This document shows, piece after piece, positions 7,315 through 16,456 of a DNA stretch of 64,000 bases. The notes beneath the pieces are model-generated. The model ran no database searches and was not told the DNA's origin. It was given only the letters and a program-made list of their open reading frames with translations. This DNA is from Streptomyces lincolnensis. GTDB lineage: Bacteria > Actinomycetota > Actinomycetes > Streptomycetales > Streptomycetaceae. The stretch is taken from the NCBI RefSeq assembly GCF_021173675.1, contig NZ_JAIHON010000003.1, positions 310,001 through 374,000 of the forward strand. The letters are read 5' to 3'. Made by a program: the position numbers and the translations under genes. Numbering within the stretch: position 1 is the stretch's first letter; each line of letters opens with the position of its first letter.

Positions 7315-10300
7315 TCAGGCGCAGGACGGCACGTCGTCCAGGGACGGCAGGAACCGGCGCCACTCCGACGCGGACAGCGGATCGCCCAGGCTCGCGCACA
7401 GCCGCCGGGCGATCGCGTCGGCGTCGGTCGACCACAGCCGTACGGTGTGGTCCTCGCCGCCCGCCGCGAGCGTCCCGCCGTCCGGGCTGAAGGCGACGGC
7501 GTACACGTGCCCCGTGGCCGCCGTCAGCACGGCCCGTGCCTCGGGGGCCCGGGGCTCGGAGACGTCGAACAGCCAGACGGTGGCGTCCGTGCTCCCCGCC
7601 GCGAGGGTGGTCCCGTCGCGGCCGAAGGCCACGGAGTACACGTAGTTGGTGAATCCCGTCAGCTCGGGGCCGACCCGCCGGGGCGCGGCGATGTCGCGGG
7701 TGTCCCACAGCCGGACCGTACGGTCCGCGCTCCCCGCCGCGAGCAGCCCGCCGTCGGGACTGAAGGCGACCGACCACACATACCCCGTGGGACCGCGCAA
7801 CGTCACCAGCGGCTCGGCGCGCGACCCGTCCGTGCGCCAGACGCGGACGGCCCGGTCGATGCTGCCCGCGGCCACATGCCGTCCGTCGGGGCTGAACGAC
7901 ACCGACAGCAGCGCGTCCGTGGCCCCGGTGAGCGTGCGCAGCGCCCGCACCCGGTCCGCCCGCCGCACGTCCCACAGGCGTACGGTCGCGTCGTCGGCGC
8001 CCGTCACCAGGACCGTGCCCGACGGGGCGAAGGCGAGGGACTCCACCGTGCCGGTGGCGGCCGCACGGAACGGGGCGCCCCGCGGGCTCAGCCCGCCGTC
8101 GGGCGTGTAGGCGAAGAGCCGCGCGAGCCCGTCGCCGTAGCCGACCGCGAGAAGCCGCTGCCGGGGCGCGAAGGCCACCGACTGCACGAAGGTGTCGCCG
8201 TCCGGCTTCCACGGCCTGCCCACCCGCTCGTGCCGGGCCACGTCCCACAGCTGGAGGTGCAGCGTGCCGACGGCGAGCAGCCGGCTGTCCGGACTGTAGG
8301 CGAGGGCGTTGACCCCCTCGGCCGAGGTCAGCACCGGCGAGGGCAGGGACCACAGCCGCGTCACCCCGTCCGCGCAGGCCGTCACCAGCGTCCGCGCGTC
8401 GAACCACACCACCGAGGTCACCGCCCCCGGGTGCGGCAGCGTGGCGGTCACATGGCCGGCCGCGCGGTCCCACAGCCGTACGGCGTCGTCGCTGCCGCCG
8501 ATGGCGAGGACCCCGCTGTCCGGGCCGAACGCCACGGCGTTGACCCAGCTGGTCGCCTCGCCGCCGGCGTCCGGGGCGCGGCGGGGGCGGGTCGGGTCGG
8601 ACACGTCCCACACCCGGGTGGTGCGGTCCTGGCTGCCGGCCGCGAGGAACCGCCCGTCCGGACTGAACGCCACGCTCAGGGCGGACCCGTCGAACGCCTC
8701 CAGCGTGGCCAGGGGACGGGCACCGGACGCGCCGCCCGTACGCCACAGCCGGGCACGCCCGTCCCGGCCCGAGGCCGCGAGCAGCGCCCCGTCCGCGCTG
8801 AACGCCACCGCCTGGAGGAAGTCCCCGCCGCCCCGGAACACCACGGGACGCGCCGCCCCGGCCGCCTGCCCGTCGGCCCACAGCCGCGCGGTGCCGTCCG
8901 CCCCCGCGGCGGCCAGGCCCCGGCCGCCCGGGACGAACGCCAGCGCGTACACGGTCTCGGCGGACGCACCCGCGAGAGCGGGCAGCGGCCGCGGACGCCG
9001 GGGATCGGAGACGTCCCAGCGCCGCAGCAGGCCCTTGCCGCCGCCCGCCACCAGGGTGCGGCCGTCCGGGCTCAACGCCACCGCGAAGACGGCGAGTTCG
9101 GCCGAGACGCGCAGCCGGGACAGCCGCTCGGGCCGGGACCGGTCGAGGGTGCTCCACAGCCGGACGGTGCCGTCGGAGGAACCGGCCGCGAGCAGCCGGC
9201 GCCCGCTGTCGAGCGCCACGGACTGCACCAGGCCGGTGAACCCGGTCAGCCGGGTGGCGGTCGGGGCCGCCGAGGAGTCCATCAGCCGGGCCCGCGCCTC
9301 CTGGGTCGGGGCGGTGCGGTAGGCGGCCAGGGCGAGCTGGGCGCTGACCGCCGGGTCGTGCGCGCCGATCCGGTCGGCCTCGGCGGCCAGTTCCCGCGAG
9401 ACCGCCTCCGTGCGCGCCCGGTCGGCACGCGAGCGCTGCCCCTCGGCGTACACCGACAGACCGCTGGCCACCAACAGCAGCACCATCGCCGTGGCCAGCA
9501 GCTGACGCAGCCTGCGGGTACGGCGCCGGGCCGCGCGCCGCTCCTCGTCCTCGTGCCGCGCCGAGGCCTCCAGGAAGGCCCGCTCACGGGTGTTGACGGC
9601 CTCGCGGTGCGCCGCGTCCGCGGCCCACTCGCCGGTCAGCGCCAGCGCCGTGCCCCGCAGCAGCAGCCCCGGGTCACGGCCGGACTCGTCCCAGCCGCGC
9701 GCCGCCTCGGTCAGCCGCCGGTGCACACGCAGCCCGGCCCGGTCCGCGCCGATCCACTCCCGCAGCCGCGGCCAGGCGGACAGCAGCGACTCGTGCGAGA
9801 TCTCCACGGTCTCGCTGTCGGCCGTGACCAGCCGCTGCTCGACGAACGCGGCGAGCACCGCGGCCGGCTCGGCGGGCGGCGCCCCGTCCGGGCCCGCCAG
9901 CCCCTCCAGCTCCCGGCGCTGCGCCCGCCGCCGGGTGGGCAGGGTGTCGTCCGTGACATGGACCAGCCGGAGGAAGACCAGCCGGGCGAGCTCCCGCTGT
10001 ACGTCGGACAGGTCCGCGAACACCGTCTCCGCGGTCCGGGACACCGCGTCGTGGATCCCGCCGCTGGCACGGTAGGCCTCGACGGTCAGGCGGCCCCGCG
10101 GGGCGCGCTGCCAGGTGGCGTGCAGGGCGTGGCTGAGCAGGGGCAGGGTGCCCGGGTCGTGGGCCGCGGCGGACTCCTGCGAACCGCTGCCCGAGCGCGG
10201 GGCGAGATCCCGCGCCAACAGCTCCACCAGGCCGCTCTCCACCTCCAGACGCGCCTTGCGGGCCGGTCCCGTGATCGCCCGGCGCATCTCCTCGGCGCTC

Positions 10301-11358
10301 AGCGGGCCCACCACGACCTGATGGTTCTGGAGCGCCTCCGCGAGCCTGGGATACCGCAGCGCCTGCGCGTAGAAGTCGGCCCGCAGTCCGATCACCACCA
10401 GGGCGGGCGCGGGCGGCAGCAGCTCCACGAAGCGTCTTCGTACGCTCTCCCGCGCACCCGCGGTGAACAGCTCCTCGAACTGGTCCACCACGACCAGCGG
10501 GGCCGGTCCGGCCTCTGCGAGCCGCCGCGTCAGCTCGGCCACGGGATCGCGGCCCGGCGTCATCAGCACGACCGCGCGATCCGCCGCCCCGTCGCGCACC
10601 GCCGGAATCAGCCCGGCCCGCAGCAGCGACGACTTCCCCGACCCCGACGGCCCGACCACGGCGAGCAGCCCACCGCCGACGGCACGGCGCGCGAGCGGGA
10701 CGTGGGGGCCGGTGCCCCGCGCCGACGGGCCCGCGACCGGGTCACCTGTGGTCGGCGGCCGGGCGCCCGCGTCCCCCGCGTCCGGACCACCGTGCGCGTC
10801 GCCCGCCGTACGTGAGCCGCCGTCCGTCGCCTCCGTCTCCTCCGTCTGCTCCGTCGGCGGACCTCCGCCCGTCCCGGCCTCCGGCGGCACACCGTCCTCC
10901 GCGTCCGCCGCCAGGCTCCGCAGGCGGTCGGCGAGATGGTGGGTCAGGTCCTCACGGCCGAAGAACCAGTCCGCGTGCTCCTCCTCGAAGGCGCGCAGGC
11001 CGCGGTAGGGCGACGGCGAGCCGGGGCCGGGACGGCCGGGGGTCATGCGGACGCGGACGAGGGCCTCGTTCCAGCGGCGCAGGACGTCGGGGTCGTCGAT
11101 GCCGCAGGCGCGCAGGATGCCGGCGAGCAGTTCCGGAGCCCGGACCGGTGGGAGATGACGGCCGGAGAAGTAGTCCCCGGCCGTGCTCGACGCGATGCGA
11201 ACCGTGCCGGCCACGTCCCGGACCGTCAGCCCCGCCCGTAATCGGGCGGCGGTGAGCAGCCGGCCGAAGTCGGCCGCCGAGGCTATGCCGTCCGGATCCG
11301 TGTCGCCGTTGCCTTCCCGCTCGTGGTGCCCGTCCCGCTCGTCCCGGCCCATCGGCAT
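7315..11358 (-). CDS. HTH-STAND NTPase-WD40 repeat protein
   Basis: About 1347 residues from an ATG at 11358; an ATG at 11352 and a longer frame up to 11445 are alternatives. In order: an Xre-like helix-turn-helix (about 30-95, FGRLLTAARLRAGLTVRDVA), an nSTAND1-type NTPase with Walker A VVGPSGSGKSSLLRAG (near 235) and Walker B LVVVDQFEELF (near 288), helical linker, one membrane-spanning helix (ATAMVLLLVASGLSVY, about 616-636), then about fourteen WD40 blades to the C-terminus with repeated FSPDGRxLAAGSxDxTVRLW units. STAND NTPases act as signal-gated switches, with the WD40 propeller as sensor. In Streptomyces such proteins are common and their ligand is unknown; related architectures serve in defence or development. 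Three 10-bp repeats stand upstream. Confidence 0.88.
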   Translation of the reverse strand: MPMGRDERDGHHEREGNGDTDPDGIASAADFGRLLTAARLRAGLTVRDVAGTVRIASSTAGDYFSGRHLPPVRAPELLAGILRACGIDDPDVLRRWNEALVRVRMTPGRPGPGSPSPYRGLRAFEEEHADWFFGREDLTHHLADRLRSLAADAEDGVPPEAGTGGGPPTEQTEETEATDGGSRTAGDAHGGPDAGDAGARPPTTGDPVAGPSARGTGPHVPLARRAVGGGLLAVVGPSGSGKSSLLRAGLIPAVRDGAADRAVVLMTPGRDPVAELTRRLAEAGPAPLVVVDQFEELFTAGARESVRRRFVELLPPAPALVVIGLRADFYAQALRYPRLAEALQNHQVVVGPLSAEEMRRAITGPARKARLEVESGLVELLARDLAPRSGSGSQESAAAHDPGTLPLLSHALHATWQRAPRGRLTVEAYRASGGIHDAVSRTAETVFADLSDVQRELARLVFLRLVHVTDDTLPTRRRAQRRELEGLAGPDGAPPAEPAAVLAAFVEQRLVTADSETVEISHESLLSAWPRLREWIGADRAGLRVHRRLTEAARGWDESGRDPGLLLRGTALALTGEWAADAAHREAVNTRERAFLEASARHEDEERRAARRRTRRLRQLLATAMVLLLVASGLSVYAEGQRSRADRARTEAVSRELAAEADRIGAHDPAVSAQLALAAYRTAPTQEARARLMDSSAAPTATRLTGFTGLVQSVALDSGRRLLAAGSSDGTVRLWSTLDRSRPERLSRLRVSAELAVFAVALSPDGRTLVAGGGKGLLRRWDVSDPRRPRPLPALAGASAETVYALAFVPGGRGLAAAGADGTARLWADGQAAGAARPVVFRGGGDFLQAVAFSADGALLAASGRDGRARLWRTGGASGARPLATLEAFDGSALSVAFSPDGRFLAAGSQDRTTRVWDVSDPTRPRRAPDAGGEATSWVNAVAFGPDSGVLAIGGSDDAVRLWDRAAGHVTATLPHPGAVTSVVWFDARTLVTACADGVTRLWSLPSPVLTSAEGVNALAYSPDSRLLAVGTLHLQLWDVARHERVGRPWKPDGDTFVQSVAFAPRQRLLAVGYGDGLARLFAYTPDGGLSPRGAPFRAAATGTVESLAFAPSGTVLVTGADDATVRLWDVRRADRVRALRTLTGATDALLSVSFSPDGRHVAAGSIDRAVRVWRTDGSRAEPLVTLRGPTGYVWSVAFSPDGGLLAAGSADRTVRLWDTRDIAAPRRVGPELTGFTNYVYSVAFGRDGTTLAAGSTDATVWLFDVSEPRAPEARAVLTAATGHVYAVAFSPDGGTLAAGGEDHTVRLWSTDADAIARRLCASLGDPLSASEWRRFLPSLDDVPSCA

Positions 11359-11396
11359 CGCCCCCGGCAGTGTCCAGCCGACAGGGCCCAGGAGCC

Positions 11397-11426
11397 TGTC
11401 CGACTTTGTCCGACCACTGTCGGGGC
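11397..11426. repeat. Three tandem 10-bp repeats upstream of the STAND-WD40 gene
   Basis: TGTCCGACTT (11397-11406) and TGTCCGACCA (11407-11416) are followed by CTGTCGGGGC (11417-11426). They lie 40-70 bp before the chosen start. The spacing equals one helical turn, as expected of a protein laid along one DNA face; the gene's own HTH domain is one candidate. Confidence 0.4.
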
Positions 11427-11568
11427 TGGTCCGGGCTTGGGGCAACGGGCTGTTTTCGGCCCGCCCGACACGCTTTCCTCAAGTGGGGGCCGACGCGCCG
11501 CACGGCATGGAGGGGAGCCATCGCCGTGCGGCCGTGGGCCCCCTGCCGTCTGCCGTGACCGCCGTCGC

Positions 11569-12036
11569 TCAGCCCCACAGGGGGTACGTCTCGACCCGCT
11601 CCAGCCGCTCCGGGCGGGTGTCGGTGTAGGTGAGGGTCATCCGTGTGTAGTGCGGCAGGCCGGGCTTCTTCGTCCACTCCCCGGGGCGGTCGAGGCGGAC
11701 GAGCACCGGATACGAGTGGAAGGTGCCGGCCGCGCAGTACGGCTCGCAGTCGTTGACCACGTTGCGGCCCCGGGCCATCGCCGCGTCCGCGTCCCAGCGC
11801 GACCAGGTCAGCGAGGTGAGCCGGCTGTTTCCGTCGCCGCAGGCGAGCATGAAGTCCGCCGGGCGGACCAGGGGCTTCCAGAAGCAGTCGACGAGCACGG
11901 GGTCCGCGGCCGCCGGGGTCACGGCCCGTACGGGTGCGGGAGCCGCGGAAGGGGAGGCGGAGGCCGGTGCCATGGCCGCCGCGAAGAGTACGACGGCACC
12001 GAGCGCGGCCGCCTTGGTCGTCCTGAGTCCTGGCAT
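11569..12036 (-). CDS. Secreted protein of unknown function
   Basis: 155 residues from an ATG at 12036, which has GGGGAG six bases upstream; a longer frame to 12072 lacks such a site. A Sec signal peptide covers roughly residues 1-28 (TTKAAALGAVVLFAAAMAPASA). The mature part has four cysteines (VDCFWKP, MLACGDGNS, NDCEPYCAAG), a WSRWDADAAMARG segment and ends LTYTDTRPERLERVETYPLWG. I do not assign a family; similar small secreted proteins with the CFWKP...ACGDGN layout occur in Streptomyces. It lies between the STAND-WD40 gene and the galactanase terminator, on the same strand as both. Confidence 0.75.
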   Translation of the reverse strand: MPGLRTTKAAALGAVVLFAAAMAPASASPSAAPAPVRAVTPAAADPVLVDCFWKPLVRPADFMLACGDGNSRLTSLTWSRWDADAAMARGRNVVNDCEPYCAAGTFHSYPVLVRLDRPGEWTKKPGLPHYTRMTLTYTDTRPERLERVETYPLWG

Positions 12037-12090
12037 GTCCGCTCCCCGCCGTCCGTGCGCGCCTGCCATCAAGACGTTACGACCGCGAAC

Positions 12091-12142
12091 GGGGACGCAC
12101 CACTGGAACCGGCCAAGGCCGTGTGCGCAGTGGTGCGTCCCC
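12091..12142. terminator. Strong hairpin terminator of the galactanase gene
   Basis: GGGGACGCACCACTG (12091-12105) pairs perfectly over 15 bp with 12128-12142; the loop is 22 nt. It lies 28 bp beyond the galactanase stop (12170). Confidence 0.8.
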
Positions 12143-12169
12143 GGTGAGGAGGTGGTGGAGCCGGTGCGG

Positions 12170-14209
12170 CTAGTCCTTCTCGGTGGCGGTCACGTCCGTG
12201 ATCGTCCAGCGCTGGTTGGAGCCGGAGTTGGGCTGCCAGGTGGTGACGGCCGCGCCCTCGCCGGTGGCCTGGCCGCCGACCTCCAGCAGACGCCCGGTGG
12301 CCGCGTTGACCAGGGTCCAGGTGCCGTCGCCGGTGGTCGACAGGATCCACTCGGCGGCCGCGTCCCGCTCACCGGTGTCGGCCTCGATCACCGGCACGTT
12401 GTCGCGGACGGCCAGGCGCTTGCCCTCGGCCGGGTTGCTGAACTCGTAGCGCTGACGGTTGCCGGTCTCGCCGAACCGCCCGGTCAGCTGCCACTGCTGT
12501 GCGGTGCTGCCGTTCCCCGTGCCGATGACCAGGTTGGTGCCGTTGGCGGCGACGGTGACGGCCTTGCCGCTCTGCACGCCGGTCAGCGTGTAGTCGTGGC
12601 CCTTGCGCAGCAGCGGGGCGTCCTTCGCGACACCGGAGACACCCTTGACGGCGAAGGTGGTCACCGACTGGGCGGGCACGGTGAAGGTGGCCTTGCGGTC
12701 GACGACCTTGACCGGCGCCTGCCGGGCCAGCTTGCCGTCGGCGCTGGTGACGACCGGCGTGACGGTCGCGCCCCGGCTGACCTCGCGGAACTTGGACAGG
12801 TCCAGGGTGACCGTGCGGGCCTCGGTGGTGCTGTTGACGTGGACGAGCGAGGCGCCCTTGCCGTTCGCGGTCACGGCGGCGGCGCTGGAGGTGTCGTTCG
12901 TCTTGATCAGCTTGTCGCCGGGCTTGATGAAGTGCGTGAAGTTGCGCGCGGTGTCGAACTTCGTGTTGGTGTAGATCGGGCAGGTCTCCAGGGTGTCCTT
13001 GGAGGTGCAGCTGAAGGGAAGCTGGATGCTGCCCCAGTTGCCGCCCTTGGCGGACTCGCCGCCCGGCTTCATGTTGTCGTAGTCCTCGACCGGCTGCCAG
13101 AACACCCAGGCCTTGGGCTCCAGTTCCCGCAGGTCGTCGACGATCCGCTGGGCCAGCCCGAGACCGGGCCGCATGTCGGTGAAGCTCTGCCCGTCGCCCC
13201 AGTCGCCCTCGACCTCGCTCATCCACAGCGGCTTGTCCGCCGCCTTGGCCAGGTCGCGCACGGTGGTGCGCTGACCGGTGCCGTAGGTGTGGACGTTCAT
13301 CTGGTCGACGAGGTCCTTGGACTCCTGGGAGTAGGAGTTCCAGTTCGTCGCGAAGATGGACGGGTTGGTCTCGTCCATCGCCGAGATGTCCGCCTTGACC
13401 TTGGCCTTCTTCAGGGCGGGCGCCAGCGCGGCGAGGACCTTCTCCTGGAGCGCGGGACCGATGTGGGCGCCCTCCTGACGGCCGCCGACCGGCTGCCCGT
13501 CCGCGCCCAGCCGGGTGCCCCAGTAGTTGGTGTTGGGCTCGTTGAACGGGTCGACGGTGTCGACCTTGATGCCCTCCGCCTTCTCCAGCCGCTTGGTCGC
13601 CCCCGCCATGTACGCGGCGAAGTCGTCGACCGACTCCTCCTTGAGCTGGTCGGCGTTGGCGTCGAAGCCGCCCGACACATAGCCGCTGACGGTCATGAAC
13701 CACGGCGGGGAGTTGCTGAAGGTCTCCCAGTGGGTGATGTCCTTCTTGATGCGGTCCACCCACCAGCGCTGGGTGGCGTCGGCGTCCTTGTTCCAGTCGG
13801 CCGGGTCGTCGGCGCTCCACCAGTCGGTGTCCTCGCGGGTGGTGCCCGCGGGCGCCTTCCACCAGCCCTCCACGGCGCCGCCGGCGCGCAGATAGTCCTT
13901 GACGTCGGGGGCGTTGCCGCCGCCGATGTTGTACCGGGCTATGTTCAGCGCCAGGCCGTCGTCGCCGAAGAGGAGCTTCGCGAGCTTCTCGCGTATCGCC
14001 GGCGGATAGTCGCCGGTGGCGTTGGCGAACCAGACCAGGCTGGTGCCCCAGCCCTCGAACTTCTCCTGCTTGTACGACGGGTCAGGCGTCACGGTGACCG
14101 AGGCGGCGGCCTCGGCCTGCGCGGGAACGCTGAGCAGGGCGGCCCCGGTGGCCAGGGCCGTCAGGACGGATGCCCCGAGGAACCGTCTGCTACGGGTACG
14201 GCGTGCCAT
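12170..14209 (-). CDS. Secreted endo-beta-1,6-galactanase, GH30 with ricin-type carbohydrate-binding domain
   Basis: 679 residues from an ATG at 14209 with a GGGAGC ribosome site. The signal peptide is about residues 1-35. The glycoside hydrolase family 30 barrel begins FEGWGTSLVWFANATGDYP and contains DPFNEPNTNYW (acid/base Glu about 224) and PLWMSEVEGDWGDGQSF (nucleophile Glu about 331), followed by the GH30 side beta-domain. The C-terminal 140 residues form a ricin/CBM13 trefoil (QxW repeats: AQQWQLTG, AEWILSTTGDGTWTLVN, NQRWTITDV). This matches the GH30 galactanases of Streptomyces that cut beta-1,6-galactan side chains of arabinogalactan. Last gene of the locus but with its own leader; hairpins precede and follow it. 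Confidence 0.9.
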   Translation of the reverse strand: MARRTRSRRFLGASVLTALATGAALLSVPAQAEAAASVTVTPDPSYKQEKFEGWGTSLVWFANATGDYPPAIREKLAKLLFGDDGLALNIARYNIGGGNAPDVKDYLRAGGAVEGWWKAPAGTTREDTDWWSADDPADWNKDADATQRWWVDRIKKDITHWETFSNSPPWFMTVSGYVSGGFDANADQLKEESVDDFAAYMAGATKRLEKAEGIKVDTVDPFNEPNTNYWGTRLGADGQPVGGRQEGAHIGPALQEKVLAALAPALKKAKVKADISAMDETNPSIFATNWNSYSQESKDLVDQMNVHTYGTGQRTTVRDLAKAADKPLWMSEVEGDWGDGQSFTDMRPGLGLAQRIVDDLRELEPKAWVFWQPVEDYDNMKPGGESAKGGNWGSIQLPFSCTSKDTLETCPIYTNTKFDTARNFTHFIKPGDKLIKTNDTSSAAAVTANGKGASLVHVNSTTEARTVTLDLSKFREVSRGATVTPVVTSADGKLARQAPVKVVDRKATFTVPAQSVTTFAVKGVSGVAKDAPLLRKGHDYTLTGVQSGKAVTVAANGTNLVIGTGNGSTAQQWQLTGRFGETGNRQRYEFSNPAEGKRLAVRDNVPVIEADTGERDAAAEWILSTTGDGTWTLVNAATGRLLEVGGQATGEGAAVTTWQPNSGSNQRWTITDVTATEKD

Positions 14210-14247
14210 CGTGTGCTCCCAACTGCGGTGGTGGTCGCTGCGGTGGG

Positions 14248-14272
14248 CCCTCCCGCCGTGGGGGCGGGAGGG
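14248..14272. terminator. Hairpin after the GH42 gene
   Basis: CCCTCCCGCC (14248-14257) and GGCGGGAGGG (14263-14272) form a perfect 10-bp stem with a 5-nt loop, between the GH42 stop (14335) and the GH30 start (14209). It should end or weaken transcription of the upstream transport operon before the galactanase gene. Confidence 0.65.
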
Positions 14273-14334
14273 ACTGCCCTCGGACGGACGGGTGCCGCCC
14301 GAGGAGTCGTGGGGTGCGTGTGTGGTGCGGTGGG

Positions 14335-16374
14335 TCAGACGGACTGGCGCAGGACGGCGACGTCCCGGGGACCGAGCGTGAGGGCGCCGCCGGTGTCGGT
14401 GGTGCCGATCAGGACCTCTCCGGCCAGGCCGGAGACCGGCACGGTGTCGTCCGTCCGGTTGACCAGGAACAGGAACCGGCTGTCGGCGCCGCGGCGCACG
14501 GTCAGCTCGACGCGGCCCCGGAGGTCCGCGGGCAGTTCGCTGTCCACCCCGGCCGGCCCGAGCAGGCGCGGCAGCAGGGCCGTGAGCCCCGGTACGCCGA
14601 GCCGCGTGGAGACGTAGGAGGCGGAACCGGTGCCGCTCGCGCGCCGGGTGACGGCGGGGCGCCCGGCCTGCGTACCGGTGCGGTAGCGGACCAGGACCTC
14701 CGTCTCGGCGTCGGTCACGGTGATCCGGTCGGTCCACAGGCTGCCGGTGCTCGCGTCGTCCAGCTCGACGGTGTCCTCGGCGAGCAGCGGGCCGAACTCC
14801 TCGATGCGGATGCCGAGCAGATCGCGCAGGGCGCCCGGGTAGCCGCCCAGCCAGATGTGGTCGTTCTCGTCGACGACCGCGGAGAAGTAGGTGGCGATCA
14901 GATGGCCGCCCTGCTCGGCGTAGCGCGTGAGCTCCTTGGCCAGGTCGGCGGGGACCATGTGCAGCACGGGCGCGATCAGCACCTGGTGGCGGGAGAGATC
15001 GGCGCGGGTGGTGACCAGGTCGGCGCGGATGCCGAGGGCGAGGAGCGCCGAGTACCAGTCGAGCGCCTCCTGGCGGTAGTCCAGCAGGGCGGTGGGGTGG
15101 GAGTCCTGCTCACTGGCCCACCACGACTCCCAGTCGTAGATGATCCCGACCCGGGCCGGCTCCCGCTCGCTGCCGGCGACCGGGGCGAGGGTCCTGAGGG
15201 TGGCGCCGAGAGCGGCCACCGCGCGGAAGAGCTCGCTGTCGGCACCGGCGTGCGGCACCATCGCCGAGTGGTACTTCTCCGCGCCGGCCACGGACTGCCG
15301 CCACTGGAAGAAGCACACCGCGTCGGCGCCGTGCGCCACGTGCAGCAGCGAGTCCCGGGCCAGGTCGCCGGGCCGCTTGGCCACGTTGACCGGCTGCCAG
15401 TTGACCGCGCTGGTGGAGTGCTCCATCAGGAACCAGGGCCGCCCGCCCGCGACACCGCTGGTGAGGTTGGCGGAGAAGGACAGCTCGTCGCGGTCCTGGG
15501 GGCCGGGGTGGACGTAGTGGTCGTTGGAGACGAAGTCGATCTCCTCGGCCCAGTCCGGGTAGTTCATGCCCTTGGTGCCGTTCATCACCATGAAGTTCGT
15601 GGTGACGGGCACGTCCGGGGTGAGCTCGCGCAGGATGTCCCGCTCGGCCCGCAGATAGTCCTTGAGCGCGTCCGAGGAGAAGCGCTTGAAGTCCAGCTGC
15701 TGGGTCGGGTTGGGGTGCGCGGCGGCGAGACGGGGCGGCAGGATCTGCTCCCAGTCGCTGTAGCGCTGCGACCAGAAGGCCGTGCCCCAGGCGTGGTTGA
15801 GGGCGTCGAGCGTGGTGTAGCGGGCGCGCAGCCAGACGCGGAAGGCGCGGGCCGCGTCGTCGGAGTAGTCGTAGATGTTGTGGCAGCCCAGCTCGTTGGA
15901 GACGTGCCAGGCGACCAGCGCGGGGTGGTCGGCGTACCGGGTCGCCATCTCGCGCACCAGGCGCAGGGCGTGCTCGCGGAAGACGGGCGAGGTGGGACGC
16001 CAGTGCTGGCGGGCTCCCGGCCACAGCGTCTCGCCGGTCGCGGTGACCGGCAGGATCTCCGGGTGCGCGGTGGTCAGCCAGGGCGGCGGGGAGGCGGTGG
16101 CGGTGGCCAGGTCGACGCCTATGCCGCCCGCGTGCAGCAGGTCCATGACCTCGTCGAGCCAGGCGAAGTCCCAGGTGTCCGCGGCCGGCTGGATGCGGGC
16201 CCAGGAGAAGATCCCCACGCTGACGACGTTGACGCCGGCCTCGCGCATCAGGCGGACGTCCTCGTCCCACACGTCCCGGGGCCACTGCTCGGGGTTGTAG
16301 TCGGCGCCGTACGCGAAACGGGGGGTGGGGTCACCGTCCGGCCCGCCCGAGCGGGACAGGAGGGTGGAGATCAT
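14335..16374 (-). CDS. Beta-galactosidase, GH42 family
   Basis: 679 residues from an ATG at 16374 with a GAAAGG-type ribosome site. GH42 signatures are clear: GADYNPEQWPRDVWDEDVRLM at residue 22, WHVSNELGCHNIYDYSD with the acid/base Glu near 160, and RPWFLMEHSTSAVNWQPVN with the nucleophile Glu near 317, followed by the trimerisation (VGIIYDWESWWASEQDSHPT) and C-terminal beta domains. No signal peptide, so it works in the cytosol on oligosaccharides imported by the ABC system encoded just upstream. Separated from the binding-protein gene by an 82-bp gap containing a 12-bp hairpin. Confidence 0.93.
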   Translation of the reverse strand: MISTLLSRSGGPDGDPTPRFAYGADYNPEQWPRDVWDEDVRLMREAGVNVVSVGIFSWARIQPAADTWDFAWLDEVMDLLHAGGIGVDLATATASPPPWLTTAHPEILPVTATGETLWPGARQHWRPTSPVFREHALRLVREMATRYADHPALVAWHVSNELGCHNIYDYSDDAARAFRVWLRARYTTLDALNHAWGTAFWSQRYSDWEQILPPRLAAAHPNPTQQLDFKRFSSDALKDYLRAERDILRELTPDVPVTTNFMVMNGTKGMNYPDWAEEIDFVSNDHYVHPGPQDRDELSFSANLTSGVAGGRPWFLMEHSTSAVNWQPVNVAKRPGDLARDSLLHVAHGADAVCFFQWRQSVAGAEKYHSAMVPHAGADSELFRAVAALGATLRTLAPVAGSEREPARVGIIYDWESWWASEQDSHPTALLDYRQEALDWYSALLALGIRADLVTTRADLSRHQVLIAPVLHMVPADLAKELTRYAEQGGHLIATYFSAVVDENDHIWLGGYPGALRDLLGIRIEEFGPLLAEDTVELDDASTGSLWTDRITVTDAETEVLVRYRTGTQAGRPAVTRRASGTGSASYVSTRLGVPGLTALLPRLLGPAGVDSELPADLRGRVELTVRRGADSRFLFLVNRTDDTVPVSGLAGEVLIGTTDTGGALTLGPRDVAVLRQSV

Positions 16375-16401
16375 GGCGGTCCTTCCGAAAGGGGGTGCAC
16401 G

Positions 16402-16431
16402 GGGCGGCGCGGCCCGGGAGCCGCGCCGCCC
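16402..16431. terminator. Hairpin after the binding-protein gene, likely attenuator
   Basis: GGGCGGCGCGGC (16402-16413) pairs perfectly with GCCGCGCCGCCC (16420-16431), loop 6 nt. Located between the binding-protein stop (16457) and the beta-galactosidase start (16374). It may stabilise upstream mRNA or lower read-through. Confidence 0.6.
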
Positions 16432-16456
16432 GGAGTTCTCTCCTGCTTCCCGACTG

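Noticed and set aside
7447..10815. A 1122-codon open frame on the plus strand opposite the STAND-WD40 gene
   Set aside because: It is an antisense shadow: Arg/Gly/Pro/His-rich with no domain, and its codon positions follow those of the WD40 gene on the other strand.
11723..14617. A 964-codon plus-strand frame opposite the galactanase
   Set aside because: Low-complexity Val/Gly/Arg composition and no ribosome site; the minus strand has a clear GH30 enzyme.
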